A stretch of DNA of 56,110 nucleotides from Bacteroidales bacterium (GTDB taxonomy: Bacteria > Bacteroidota > Bacteroidia > Bacteroidales > PWNQ01). Both the position numbers and the translations under genes were made by a program. Below the pieces are notes generated by a model. The model saw nothing but the letters and a program-made list of their open reading frames with translations. It searched no databases and was not told where the DNA came from. Location: the NCBI GenBank assembly GCA_021738505.1, contig JAIPBW010000011.1, positions 1 to 56,110 on the forward strand, read 5' to 3'. Shown in pieces: positions 28,188 to 37,267 of this stretch; position 1 is the first letter of the stretch; each line of letters begins with the position of its first letter.

Positions 28188-28307
28188 CATAAAATCACAA
28201 AATTTATGAAGTACTTTTTTTTGAACACTAAAAAAAGAATGGATTAATTGTTTCATGTGATTTTATCAAAACGCGTAAACACAAGACTATTTAAATCAAT
28301 CACCTTT

Positions 28308-29297
28308 ATGGATATTATTGTTGGAGGAGCAACAGGCCTGGTAGGGCAAGAAATATTGGAGGTACTGGAAGAAATGAGTCCGCAGGTAACTCATGTGATT
28401 CCTGCAGCATCAGAACGTTCTGTTGGTAAACATATAACTTTCCGTGGGCAATCTGTTCCTGTTGTAAGCTTTGCCCGGGCCGCCGATTCCGGAGCTCAGG
28501 TTGCGATATTTTCAGCCGGCTCGGACGTTTCACGGAAGTGGGCAAAAGAATTTTCGAAAAAAGGAATAACCGTAATTGATAACAGCAGTGCATGGCGCAT
28601 GGACCCGGAAGTACCACTTGTCGTTCCGGAAGTTAATGCTCATCACATCCAAAAAGAACATAAGATTATTGCCAATCCCAACTGTTCAACTATTCAAATG
28701 GTTGTGGCCCTGGCACCATTACATAAAGATTTAGGCATTAAGCGAGTCGTTGTTTCTACATATCAATCGGTTAGTGGCAGTGGCTTAGCCGGGATCGACC
28801 AACTGGAAGCTGAGCGAAATGGTAAGGCGGTTCAGGCTCCGGCCTATCCCCATCCTATTGACAAAAATGCCCTGCCGCATGGAGGGAATTTCACAGACAA
28901 TAATTATACCTCCGAAGAAATTAAGTTAATTGATGAAACAAGGAAGATCCTTGATGAACCTCAAATGGCGATTACCTCCACGGTAGTTCGTATTCCGGTT
29001 ACCGGCGGACACTCCGAATCCGTGAATATTGAATTTGAAAAACCATTTTCGCAGGAGAATATAAAAAAGATCCTTTCCTCCGCTACCAATATTAAAATAG
29101 AGGATGATCCCAAAAACAATTTTTATCCGATGCCTGTTCATATAAGAAAGTCGAACTTTACTCATGTAGGCCGTATTCGCCGAGATTTTTCAGTGGATAA
29201 CGGTATCAATTTATGGATTGTGGCTGACAACCTGAGAAAAGGAGCTGCTACAAATGCAGTACAAATTTTAAATTACATCCTGGATAAGCAAGCCTGA
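28308..29297 (+). CDS. asd: Aspartate-semialdehyde dehydrogenase
   Basis: Asd reduces aspartyl-4-phosphate to aspartate semialdehyde with NADPH, supplying Lys/diaminopimelate, Thr, Met and Ile synthesis. ATG 28308 (329 aa) places the NADP motif GGATGLVGQE right at the N-terminus; the 20 upstream codons in frame are not homologous. The catalytic Cys is C126 (NPNCST), and the active-site Arg and His are R229 and H235 (TSTVVRIPVTGGHSE). Length and motifs are normal. The gene is monocistronic, well separated from the Usp gene. Confidence 0.96.
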   Translation: MDIIVGGATGLVGQEILEVLEEMSPQVTHVIPAASERSVGKHITFRGQSVPVVSFARAADSGAQVAIFSAGSDVSRKWAKEFSKKGITVIDNSSAWRMDPEVPLVVPEVNAHHIQKEHKIIANPNCSTIQMVVALAPLHKDLGIKRVVVSTYQSVSGSGLAGIDQLEAERNGKAVQAPAYPHPIDKNALPHGGNFTDNNYTSEEIKLIDETRKILDEPQMAITSTVVRIPVTGGHSESVNIEFEKPFSQENIKKILSSATNIKIEDDPKNNFYPMPVHIRKSNFTHVGRIRRDFSVDNGINLWIVADNLRKGAATNAVQILNYILDKQA

Positions 29298-29465
29298 TTG
29301 AAATTAAATCGATAACAGGATTAAAGATCTATAAATAATTGATCAGTTCCAATCCTACAGAAAGAAGAAATTGAGAGAATTAAATAAAAACATACTCCCA
29401 TAGAATATACGTCCTGACAGGATCAGAAGATATTTTATGGTAGAATCAAAATCAATAACAAACCT

Positions 29466-30380
29466 ATGAAAAGTGAATTAAAAACCATATTAGTTCCAAC
29501 CGATTTCGAGAACCCATCGATTGAAGCTATTGATTATGCTGCGGATATCTGTAAAAGAATAGATGGAAATATTATCCTCCTTCATATCTTAGAAACCCGT
29601 GGTATTGTTGATGAGTTTCTAAACATAGGGGATAATCTCGTAAAGATTACAGAAAAAGCGAAAGAAAAACTTTGGGAATTAGGAGAATCCATCCGTAAAA
29701 AATATCCGGAAATAAATATAGAAACACGTGTTGAAAGAGGTAAGCCTTACCAAAAAATTCTGGATATGGCGCAGGAACTTAATCCACGAATGCTCATCCT
29801 GGGTGAAAATCACCAGGGCAAGCAGGTGCAAAAACATTTGGGCTCCACAGTTTATCATGTAACGTTAAAATCCCCGGCCCCGGTTCTGACTCTGAAAAAT
29901 CATTACAATAAAATGGCGCAAAAGATTGTTGTGCCCCTGGATTTAACTAAAGAGCATAAACGCAAGCTATACAGTGCTATCGCTTATGCGAAAAATTATA
30001 ACGCAGAAATACATCTTGTTTCAGTTCTTATAGGAGGAATAAAGATGGAAGAGAGTCGCATCTATAAAAAATTGAACGACGCTCATAAAACCTTAAAGGA
30101 AAATGGTATTCAATCATCGTGTGAACTCTATGAATATTCCAAAGAAGTCGCTCCTTATCAAAGAGTTTTACAATATGCCCACAAGATAGATGCGGACATG
30201 ATCCTGGTTATGACTCATAAAGAGGGGTTTACATACGACAACTACATAGGTGCTTTTGCTCATCACATTATTAATCAATCGGATATTCCGGTACTAAGTC
30301 TTACTTCATCAGCATCCAAGGTTGATTTAAACCATTTTCTGAAAGGTTTTGTAGACCCTATTGGGATCTTCAAAACTTAA
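29466..30380 (+). CDS. Tandem universal stress protein
   Basis: The 304-aa protein consists of two UspA domains (about residues 5-144 and 152-294). Domain 1 keeps an ATP-loop-like end (LGENHQGKQVQKHLGST, G126-S127), though the canonical G-2x-G-9x-G(S/T) is imperfect. Domain 2 ends THKEGFTYDNYIGAFAHHI and lacks the Ser/Thr. Nucleotide binding is therefore uncertain, at least for domain 2. It is 25 bases upstream of a NuoL/MrpA-like membrane gene on the same strand, so the two are likely co-transcribed. Tandem Usp proteins often attach to ion transporters as regulators; that role here is inference. Confidence 0.9.
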   Translation: MKSELKTILVPTDFENPSIEAIDYAADICKRIDGNIILLHILETRGIVDEFLNIGDNLVKITEKAKEKLWELGESIRKKYPEINIETRVERGKPYQKILDMAQELNPRMLILGENHQGKQVQKHLGSTVYHVTLKSPAPVLTLKNHYNKMAQKIVVPLDLTKEHKRKLYSAIAYAKNYNAEIHLVSVLIGGIKMEESRIYKKLNDAHKTLKENGIQSSCELYEYSKEVAPYQRVLQYAHKIDADMILVMTHKEGFTYDNYIGAFAHHIINQSDIPVLSLTSSASKVDLNHFLKGFVDPIGIFKT

Positions 30381-30405
30381 TAAAACCCCGTAAAGGAACA
30401 AATAC

Positions 30406-31992
30406 ATGCTCACACTAGCGGTTGTCTTTTTATTATCAGCAGCAATACTGTTGATAAAACCTTCTTTTATGGGAAGGTACAAGGCGTTATTTGTTGCTTT
30501 ATTGCATTTCATTATGTTTTTCGGGTTTCTGCCTCAGATGCTCCAAATCATAGAAAATCCTGGCATAACGGCTGTAAGCCTGTATGATGGATTTCTATAT
30601 CCTTTTTTCCAGGCAGATGGTTTAGCTGTCAGTATGGGCATATTAATTTCAGGCCTTGGCGGCCTTATTGCCTTATATACATACCACTATATGAATGCCA
30701 TCAAGTATCAAAATATTTTTTATTCTATTTTTTTGATATATACTTTAATGATGTTGGCTTTTGTTTTTTCGAACAACATGCTTTTTAGCATAATCGTTCT
30801 TGAGGCTGCTTCGATATTGTATTTCTTTCTGATGGTCATCAACCAGTCAAAAGCTCAGTCGTTAAAATCCTTAATGCGGTTTTTAATTGTCAACGGACTG
30901 ATTGCTTTATTTCTGTTTTCGGGAATCATATGGATAGGCGAAAATGCAGGCAGTTATGTTCATTCTGTTTGGTGCAGTTTAAGAGACGAATTAACAAATG
31001 AGAACATATACATTCCGGCTTTACTTCTTATCATTATTGGCTCTATGCTTAAATCAATTCAAATTCCCTTTAAATACTGGAAACCGGGGGATCAGCATGC
31101 TATCTTTCCTGTAAGCGCATATGGCCATTCAGTTACCGTTGGCATATCAGGTATTTTTCTACTGGCTCGTCTAAATCCTGTCCTGGGCTCCACGACGTAT
31201 TGGATGTATATTTTATCCACAGCCGGTATTTTTTTTATGTTGACGGGCGCTTATCTGGCCTTACGAAAAACAAATATTCATTCGATATTGTCATATACTA
31301 CTATTAATGCCATGGGTATTTTATTATTACTCATTGGTATTAATACTCCATTATCCTTAAAAGCTGCTTTACTTTTCTTTTTTGTTCATGCGTTTTATAA
31401 ATCAACACTATATCTTGTCGGAGGATTGATCCGGAAAAAAACGAATATTGAGGATTTTAGAACCCCGGCCGGTTTAATCAAAAGTTTTCCGGTTACTTTT
31501 ATTGTTACCTTGTTAGCGGCACTTTCGATGGCTGGCATTCCTCCTATGCTAGGTTTTTTAAGCAAAGAGCTGATCTATGAAGCCAAGATATATCTGCCCG
31601 GCATTTCTTCGGGTATTCTCCTCCTCGGAGTGATTGCCAATATTATGATGGTAGCAGTGGCCTTTATGCTTGTATATAAAATCTTTATCGGTAACCTTCA
31701 TCTCAGCAAAAGAAAAAAACATACGGTTAGCTTTTTATCAGTAATTCCAATGCTCATTGTTTTATTGAATTTAATCTTTGGACTCTTTCCGGGCCTCTTG
31801 GGCAAAACACTTGTGGAAAATTCACTCCAGTCAGTTTATTCCAACTCCGCTAATGTTCACTTGATAATGTTTGAAGGCTTCAATGATATCTTTTGGCTTA
31901 GCTCTTTTACTACAATAGCAGGTCTGCTGCTGACATGGATTTTAATCAACTACCAACATAAAAACTCAATCCCTTTTGCTCCTTCAGCATAA
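30406..31992 (+). CDS. Orphan NuoL/MrpA-like proton-antiporter subunit
   Basis: A 528-aa membrane protein with about 14 helices, of the proton-translocating family shared by complex I (NuoL/M/N), Mrp antiporters (MrpA/D) and DabB. The key charged residues are present: E133 (helix 5), K216 (helix 7, MLKSIQIPF), H241 (PVSAYGHS), K332 (HAFYKST) and K387 (GFLSKE). The helix-8 Lys of MrpA/NuoM (MVKAG) is absent, as it is in NuoL. It lacks the C-terminal half of full MrpA and the long lateral helix of NuoL. No nuo, mrp, hyf or dabA gene is nearby; its partner is the upstream Usp gene. Confidence 0.85.
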   Translation: MLTLAVVFLLSAAILLIKPSFMGRYKALFVALLHFIMFFGFLPQMLQIIENPGITAVSLYDGFLYPFFQADGLAVSMGILISGLGGLIALYTYHYMNAIKYQNIFYSIFLIYTLMMLAFVFSNNMLFSIIVLEAASILYFFLMVINQSKAQSLKSLMRFLIVNGLIALFLFSGIIWIGENAGSYVHSVWCSLRDELTNENIYIPALLLIIIGSMLKSIQIPFKYWKPGDQHAIFPVSAYGHSVTVGISGIFLLARLNPVLGSTTYWMYILSTAGIFFMLTGAYLALRKTNIHSILSYTTINAMGILLLLIGINTPLSLKAALLFFFVHAFYKSTLYLVGGLIRKKTNIEDFRTPAGLIKSFPVTFIVTLLAALSMAGIPPMLGFLSKELIYEAKIYLPGISSGILLLGVIANIMMVAVAFMLVYKIFIGNLHLSKRKKHTVSFLSVIPMLIVLLNLIFGLFPGLLGKTLVENSLQSVYSNSANVHLIMFEGFNDIFWLSSFTTIAGLLLTWILINYQHKNSIPFAPSA

Positions 31993-32004
31993 AGCTTAAA
32001 CTTG

Positions 32005-33711
32005 TTAACCGGGCTCTTTCCAGTCACCATAAAATTTAATAAGGTTTATAAGCTCTTCTAATGCTTTATCTTCGGGCACTCCCGATTTAATAATCTCTTT
32101 GTTTTTATACAAATTCACTTTCCCCTTAGCCGCCCCCACATATCCGTAATCAGCATCTGCCATTTCGCCGGGTCCATTTACGATACATCCCATAATGCCT
32201 ATTTTCAAACCCTTCAGATGGCCTAAGGATTTCCGAATATGTTCAGCTGTAGTTTGCAAATCAAACAGCGTACGGCCACAACCCGGACAAGAGATAAATT
32301 CCGTCTTGAAAATACGAGCACGGGAAGCCTGCAAAATATTACAGGACAATTCGTAAAGAGCAGCGGAGCTAAAATTATCGTTTTCGATCATCAGACCGTC
32401 AACCAAACCATCCACAAGAAAAGTACCCGCAAGGGAAGCCATTTCTATAGTTAAATCTTCTTTGTTTGTTATTTGGGATTTTATTCGCAAAAGAACAGGA
32501 GAGAAATCTTCTGCCTGGTTTAATCTGTTTATCAAGGATCTTGCTTGCTGAACTGACTCTGCGTGCAGAAAAATTAGTTTATCTTCTTTTATGGCTAAAG
32601 CTATGTCTAAATCCTGTGCATCATTTATCTCAACTACTTTCACCTGAAGCTTTTCGCCATCGGATCGATATAATGCATTTTTTTTCAAATAATATTCAAA
32701 CATGGCATCTCTGCCTGTCACAACCAGCGGATTATTATCTCCAACTCCTGCTACATCATATGTTTTACGTCTGCGATATTCAAAAGGGTCAAAAGGTAAG
32801 GAATCAATATCCTGCGTTTCTGAAGCAAAACGATCCAGTGCAATATTTCTCAATTTTTCGGCCACAGGAATTTCTAAATCAGGATTTTCCGTAAGAGAGA
32901 CACGAATGGTATCGCCCAGTCCATCCAATAATAAAGCACCAATTCCCACGGCGGATTTAATCCGTCCGTCTTCTCCATGGCCGGCTTCAGTTACGCCCAG
33001 ATGCAAAGGAAATACATCGCCGGATTTTATCATCCGGTGCATCAACAAACGGTAAGTCTGAACCATCACCCGCGTATTGGATGATTTCATGGACAATATG
33101 ATGTCAAAGAAATTATGTTTTTTGCATATATCCACATACTCAAGAGCTGAGTGAACCATGCCCTCCGGCGTATCACCATATTGGAAAATAATCCGGGAAG
33201 AAAGACTCCCATGATTACTCCCTATACGCAACGCTGTATTATGCTTTTTACAGGTTTCAATCAACAGAAGCAGCTTTTCTTCAGTCTTTTTTAGTTCCTG
33301 CTTATACTCCTCTTGGGAATATGTATCTTTATTGCTCCGGTAATAATTCCCCGGATTTATTCTCACTTTTTCAACAATTTCTGCTGCCATTCGGGCAACA
33401 TCAGCATTAAAATGAGTATCAGCAACCAACGGCGTCTGATAGCCCCGTTGGCGTAATTCCTTTTTAATCTGACGTAAGCTTTCAATTTCTTTTTTGTTTG
33501 CTACGGAAAACCGAACGAGCTCTCCTCCGGCTTTAATTATTTGTTCTGCCTGATTTGTTGTAGAAACCACATCCCGGGTTGAAGTATTGGTCATCGATTG
33601 TACACGCACCGGACTTTCCCCTCCGATTGACAGATGACCTACTTTCACCTCCCGTGTCAAAATCCGGCGGAAACAATAGGGGTTAATATTGTAAATAATG
33701 TTCTGGTTCAT
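32005..33711 (-). CDS. ispG: 4-hydroxy-3-methylbut-2-enyl diphosphate synthase (long form)
   Basis: IspG (GcpE) makes HMBPP from MEcPP with a [4Fe-4S] cluster, the sixth MEP-pathway step. At 568 aa it is the three-domain form known from Bacteroidota, Chlamydiae and plants: a TIM barrel, an extra middle domain A* (about residues 270-440) and the Fe-S domain. Cluster ligands are C475 and C478 (CPGC), C509 (GIMGC) and E516 (NGPGE). Its ATG overlaps the stop of the omega-amidase gene by 4 bases, so translation is probably coupled. It ends 12 bases from the convergent NuoL-like gene. Confidence 0.96.
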   Translation of the reverse strand: MNQNIIYNINPYCFRRILTREVKVGHLSIGGESPVRVQSMTNTSTRDVVSTTNQAEQIIKAGGELVRFSVANKKEIESLRQIKKELRQRGYQTPLVADTHFNADVARMAAEIVEKVRINPGNYYRSNKDTYSQEEYKQELKKTEEKLLLLIETCKKHNTALRIGSNHGSLSSRIIFQYGDTPEGMVHSALEYVDICKKHNFFDIILSMKSSNTRVMVQTYRLLMHRMIKSGDVFPLHLGVTEAGHGEDGRIKSAVGIGALLLDGLGDTIRVSLTENPDLEIPVAEKLRNIALDRFASETQDIDSLPFDPFEYRRRKTYDVAGVGDNNPLVVTGRDAMFEYYLKKNALYRSDGEKLQVKVVEINDAQDLDIALAIKEDKLIFLHAESVQQARSLINRLNQAEDFSPVLLRIKSQITNKEDLTIEMASLAGTFLVDGLVDGLMIENDNFSSAALYELSCNILQASRARIFKTEFISCPGCGRTLFDLQTTAEHIRKSLGHLKGLKIGIMGCIVNGPGEMADADYGYVGAAKGKVNLYKNKEIIKSGVPEDKALEELINLIKFYGDWKEPG

Positions 33712-34499
33712 TGTATCTTGAGGTTATCCCAGTCATAGCTCACCGGGAATTTTCTCCGGAAATCCTCCAATTCTTTTCTATCCAATTGAAAAGTTGCTTC
33801 ATCTTCTAAAAATGGAGCACTGCGTGCTAATACGCGGCCCTTCGCATCAAAAGCTATTGAGTCGCCGCTATAATTCAATTTATTCCCATCTTTCCCGACA
33901 CGATTAACACCAATGCAGCAAGCCTGGTTTTCCATAGCGCGTGCCTGCAGCAGAGCTGTCCAAACATGACTTCTTGTTGATGGCCAGTTGGCTACATAGA
34001 TCAAAAGATCATACATAACCGATTCGTCACGAAGTTGGTTTGCAGACCATCCGGGAAAACGCAAATCATAACAGATAAGTGGCAATATTTTCCAGCCTTT
34101 ATAGTGAATTATTGTTTTGTCTTTACCGGCTGTGTAATGTTTGGGCTCATCTCCCATCCGAAAGAGATGTTTTTTGTCATAATGAAAAATGTTAGCAGCA
34201 GGATCAACCCAGTAAAACCGGTTAAAATAATACTGTCCTTTGCGTGTTATTGTACTTCCACAAATAGCCATATCATATTTCTGCGCCATTTCTTTCATCC
34301 AGGCCAAGGTCTTATCATGTTTTTGCTCCGGAACTTTTTCAGGTTTCATGGAAAACCCGGTATCAAACATCTCCGGCAAAATAATTACGTCATTTTCTGT
34401 GGGGATATTCCTGATTTTTTTCTCAAGCTTCTTTCTGTTGGCCTCCCGGTCGTGCCATACGAGTGAAGTCTGCAAGTATGATACTTTTAAATCCTGCAT
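33708..34499 (-). CDS. Nitrilase-family omega-amidase (YafV/Nit2 type)
   Basis: The 263-aa protein has the nitrilase catalytic set E43 (LPEMFDTGF), K109 (YDKKHLF) and C143 (LICYDLRFP). The sequence around the Cys and the FDTGFS motif fit omega-amidases, which hydrolyse alpha-ketoglutaramate and alpha-ketosuccinamate. The gene overlaps the aminotransferase upstream by 13 bases and ispG downstream by 4. Coupling with a glutamine-type aminotransferase strongly supports the omega-amidase role, because that enzyme makes alpha-ketoglutaramate. A different carbon-nitrogen hydrolase specificity remains possible. Confidence 0.87.
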   Translation of the reverse strand: MQDLKVSYLQTSLVWHDREANRKKLEKKIRNIPTENDVIILPEMFDTGFSMKPEKVPEQKHDKTLAWMKEMAQKYDMAICGSTITRKGQYYFNRFYWVDPAANIFHYDKKHLFRMGDEPKHYTAGKDKTIIHYKGWKILPLICYDLRFPGWSANQLRDESVMYDLLIYVANWPSTRSHVWTALLQARAMENQACCIGVNRVGKDGNKLNYSGDSIAFDAKGRVLARSAPFLEDEATFQLDRKELEDFRRKFPVSYDWDNLKIQ

Positions 34500-35644
34500 A
34501 ATATTTCAGCTGCTTTTTTTAACGTTTCATCGCTTTTGGCAAAACAAAAACGGATGTACTGGTAATTATTATTTCTATTATAAAATGCTGATAACGGAAC
34601 TGACGCTATATTGTGCTGTTCCACTAACTCCCTGGCGAACTCAAAATCCGTTTTGTTGGAGATGGCACTAAAATCGGCTAACTGATAAAATGTGCCTTGC
34701 GAAGGGATGATCTTAAAACGGGAATCCTTTAATAATTCCACAAAATAATCTCTCTTTTGCTGATAAAACTCGCTTAAGCCCAGATAGTTTTCTTCATCTT
34801 GCATAAAATCTACCAGTGCCATTTGCATCGGCCGGTTGGCTGCAAAAACTATATTCTGGTGAGCTTTTCTGAATTCCCGGGTCAATTTTTCCGGAGCCAG
34901 GCAATAGCCCAGTTTCCATCCTGTTATGTTAAATGTCTTGCCAAAGGAACTAAGGATCACTGAGCGCCGGCTTAATCCTTCATGGGTTGCGAGGCTCAGA
35001 TGCTGTTGGCTATCAAACAAAATATGTTCATAAACTTCATCGCTAAGCACAATAATGTCTGTATTCTTGATCAGGGAATACAGCATCTCTAAATCTTCAC
35101 CTGAAATATTTTTTCCCGTCGGATTATTCGGATAATTCAGAATAATCATTTTTGTATGGCTATTTATCATCCGGCGAATTTCCTCCCAGTTAATCTGAAA
35201 GTCAGGAGGTGTTGTCTGGGCAAGTTTTATTATTCCTTTATTATACTCAATAGAAGGAATATACGTATCAAAAGCTGGCTCAATAATAATCACTTCATCA
35301 TCTTCTTTGACAAAGGCAGAAATTGCAGAAAAAATACCTTGTGTAGCCCCGGCTGTAATAGTTATCTCCTGCTCCGGATGATATTTCCTGCCATGGTACT
35401 TTAGGAATTTTTCACTAATGATTTTCCTTAAACTTTCAACCCCTTTCATTGGGGCATATTGGTTTTCTCCCTTTTTTATGTAATGACAAACCCGGTCAGT
35501 TAAGTCCTCCGCACAATTAAAATCCGGAAAGCCCTGGGATAAATTCAGTGCATCATGCTTCTCGGCAAGTTGAGTCATCGTAGCAAAAATGGATGTGTTA
35601 AAATTGGGCAATTTGCTTTTTATATTCACTTCTGTTTGGTTCAT
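34487..35644 (-). CDS. Class I/II aminotransferase (methionine/glutamine type)
   Basis: A PLP enzyme of 385 aa from ATG 35644 (two codons earlier there is only a TTG). The PLP lysine is K236 (SSFGKTF). Other active-site motifs are NLSQGFPDF, YPNNPTG (171-177), SDEVYEH (201-207) and the C-terminal R of YIRFCFAKS. The profile fits the YbdL/glutamine-transaminase-K branch, which favours methionine, its keto acid KMTB and glutamine. It is the first gene of the run aminotransferase-omega-amidase-ispG, with a -7 box just upstream. Methionine salvage using glutamine as amino donor is inferred from the pairing. Confidence 0.9.
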   Translation of the reverse strand: MNQTEVNIKSKLPNFNTSIFATMTQLAEKHDALNLSQGFPDFNCAEDLTDRVCHYIKKGENQYAPMKGVESLRKIISEKFLKYHGRKYHPEQEITITAGATQGIFSAISAFVKEDDEVIIIEPAFDTYIPSIEYNKGIIKLAQTTPPDFQINWEEIRRMINSHTKMIILNYPNNPTGKNISGEDLEMLYSLIKNTDIIVLSDEVYEHILFDSQQHLSLATHEGLSRRSVILSSFGKTFNITGWKLGYCLAPEKLTREFRKAHQNIVFAANRPMQMALVDFMQDEENYLGLSEFYQQKRDYFVELLKDSRFKIIPSQGTFYQLADFSAISNKTDFEFARELVEQHNIASVPLSAFYNRNNNYQYIRFCFAKSDETLKKAAEILCRI

Positions 35645-35666
35645 AATCAATATCTGGGGTTTGTTA

Positions 35667-35674
35667 CAAATTTA
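35667..35674 (-). promoter_or_regulatory. -7 promoter box of the aminotransferase operon
   Basis: The minus strand reads TAAATTTG (TAnnTTTG), 22 bases upstream of the ATG at 35644. Confidence 0.45.
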
Positions 35675-35922
35675 GCGATTTATTTGTAATGATACAGATT
35701 TGCACCAATTTTTTTTGCATAAAGCAACTGTTATTCGAATTGAAAGGGTGTTTGAAATCAACTACAATACAATAAACTTTACTTTTATTTTTGTCATATT
35801 CTGCACATTTACGTATTTTTACAACAAATTTATTTGTTGTTGAGAAATGTTTTCAACATAATATCGCCATGAGCACTGAAAATGAACATTTTATTAAATA
35901 TACATAAAAGCATCTTTTATAT

Positions 35923-37152
35923 ATGAAGACAATTGAAAATTGTGAATTTGAAGGTCAAAAGGTATTAGTCAGAGTCGACTTTAATGTTCCTCTCAACCAT
36001 AACCGTCAGATAACAGACGATACGCGGATCAAGGAATCGCTTCCAACGATAAAGACAATTTTGGAAAGTGGCGGTTCGGTCATTTTGATGTCTCATTTAG
36101 GTAGACCTAAAGGAGTTTATGAGCAAGACTATTCTTTAAGTCCTGTGCTTCCCCACCTTTCAAAATTATTAAAAACAAATGTGAAGTTCGCCGGCTCAGC
36201 CACAGGCAAGCAAACAAAAGAAACCGCAGCTTCTTTAAAACCCGGTGAAGTTCTGCTATTGGAAAACTTACGTTTTCATCCCGAAGAAGAACAGGGAGAC
36301 GAGCAGTTTGCCAAAGAACTCAGCGAACTTGGAGATGTCTATGTTAATGATGCATTTGCTACAGCTCATCGTAATCATGCATCTACATCCATCATTGCAA
36401 AATACTTTCCCGGGAAAAAACTCTTTGGTCATTTGATGACAAATGAATTAAAAAGTCTCGAGAAAGTTTTGAGATATCCCCAGCCACCCTTTACTGCTAT
36501 TATTGGGGGAGCAAAAGTTTCATCAAAAATTGACATTATCAAAAATCTGCTGAATAAAGTCGACAATATGATTATCGGCGGAGGGATGGCCTTCACATTT
36601 ATTAAAGCCCTCGGTGGCCAGGTAGGCGGTTCGCTTATTGAAGAAGACAAGATTGAAGTAGCTAAAGGAATTGTCAAAGAAATGATGCTAAAAGGGGTTA
36701 ACTTATATTTGCCGGTAGATGCTATTATTGCCGACTCCTTTAGTAACGAAGCCAAAATTGAGAAAGCCGAGGTAAACAATATCCCGGAAAACTGGATGGG
36801 CTTAGATATTGGAAAACGATCCACACGCCGATTTGCAGAAATCATTAACAAATCTTCCACCATCCTTTGGAACGGCCCTATGGGCGTATTTGAGATGAAT
36901 AATTTTAAACAAGGAACCAAATCCGTTGCGATAGCAGTTTCCAGTGCTACAATCAGTGGTTCTTTCTCCCTAATCGGAGGAGGAGACTCGGTTGCAGCAA
37001 TCAATAGCTATAAACTAAATGATATGATCAGTTATGTTTCTACCGGTGGTGGCGCTCTCCTCGAATATATTGAAGGCAAAACTCTGCCGGGGATTAAGGC
37101 TATGCGCGAAGAAAATGAAAAAGAAAAGGAAAAAGTGAAGGTAAAGAAATAA
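35923..37152 (+). CDS. pgk: Phosphoglycerate kinase
   Basis: Pgk transfers phosphate between 1,3-bisphosphoglycerate and ADP in glycolysis. The 409-aa protein has the substrate motif RVDFNVPL (near residue 16), SHLGRPKG (near 60), the hinge and the nucleotide-binding GGGDSVAA and STGGGALLEYIEGK near the C-terminus. A Lys/Glu-rich tail (EKEKEKVKVKK) extends beyond the usual end. A strong intrinsic terminator follows 20 bases after the stop, so the gene is monocistronic at its 3' end. The assignment is secure. Confidence 0.97.
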   Translation: MKTIENCEFEGQKVLVRVDFNVPLNHNRQITDDTRIKESLPTIKTILESGGSVILMSHLGRPKGVYEQDYSLSPVLPHLSKLLKTNVKFAGSATGKQTKETAASLKPGEVLLLENLRFHPEEEQGDEQFAKELSELGDVYVNDAFATAHRNHASTSIIAKYFPGKKLFGHLMTNELKSLEKVLRYPQPPFTAIIGGAKVSSKIDIIKNLLNKVDNMIIGGGMAFTFIKALGGQVGGSLIEEDKIEVAKGIVKEMMLKGVNLYLPVDAIIADSFSNEAKIEKAEVNNIPENWMGLDIGKRSTRRFAEIINKSSTILWNGPMGVFEMNNFKQGTKSVAIAVSSATISGSFSLIGGGDSVAAINSYKLNDMISYVSTGGGALLEYIEGKTLPGIKAMREENEKEKEKVKVKK

Positions 37153-37172
37153 GCCATTGTGGCACCCCAAAG

Positions 37173-37214
37173 AAGCCGGAATGCGCCATATTGTCAGCGC
37201 ACTCCGGCTTTTTT
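37173..37214 (+). terminator. Intrinsic terminator of pgk
   Basis: A 14-base stem with one mismatch (arms 37173-37186 and 37197-37210, core AAGCCGGA/TCCGGCTT) has a 10-base loop and runs into a T-tract (37209-37214). It is the clearest terminator in the window. Confidence 0.9.
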
Positions 37215-37221
37215 ATTTTTG
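37214..37221 (+). promoter_or_regulatory. -7 promoter box of hsp20
   Basis: TATTTTTG (TAnnTTTG) starts at the last T of the pgk terminator tract. A TTG at 37191-37193, in the terminator loop, lies 20 bases upstream and could be the -33 element. The leader would be about 40 bases. Confidence 0.5.
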
Positions 37222-37267
37222 GTACAGACCTTGCCCTACTATTTGGAAACATTAAAAATAAATAATT

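Noticed and set aside
30406..31992. DabB bicarbonate-transport subunit
   Set aside because: DabB is a member of the same family, but its obligate partner DabA is not adjacent. The sequence is closer in its motifs to NuoL/MrpA, so no Dab call is made.
35645..35650. Aminotransferase start at 35650
   Set aside because: The upstream codon is TTG. ATG 35644 is two codons later and fits the family N-terminus.
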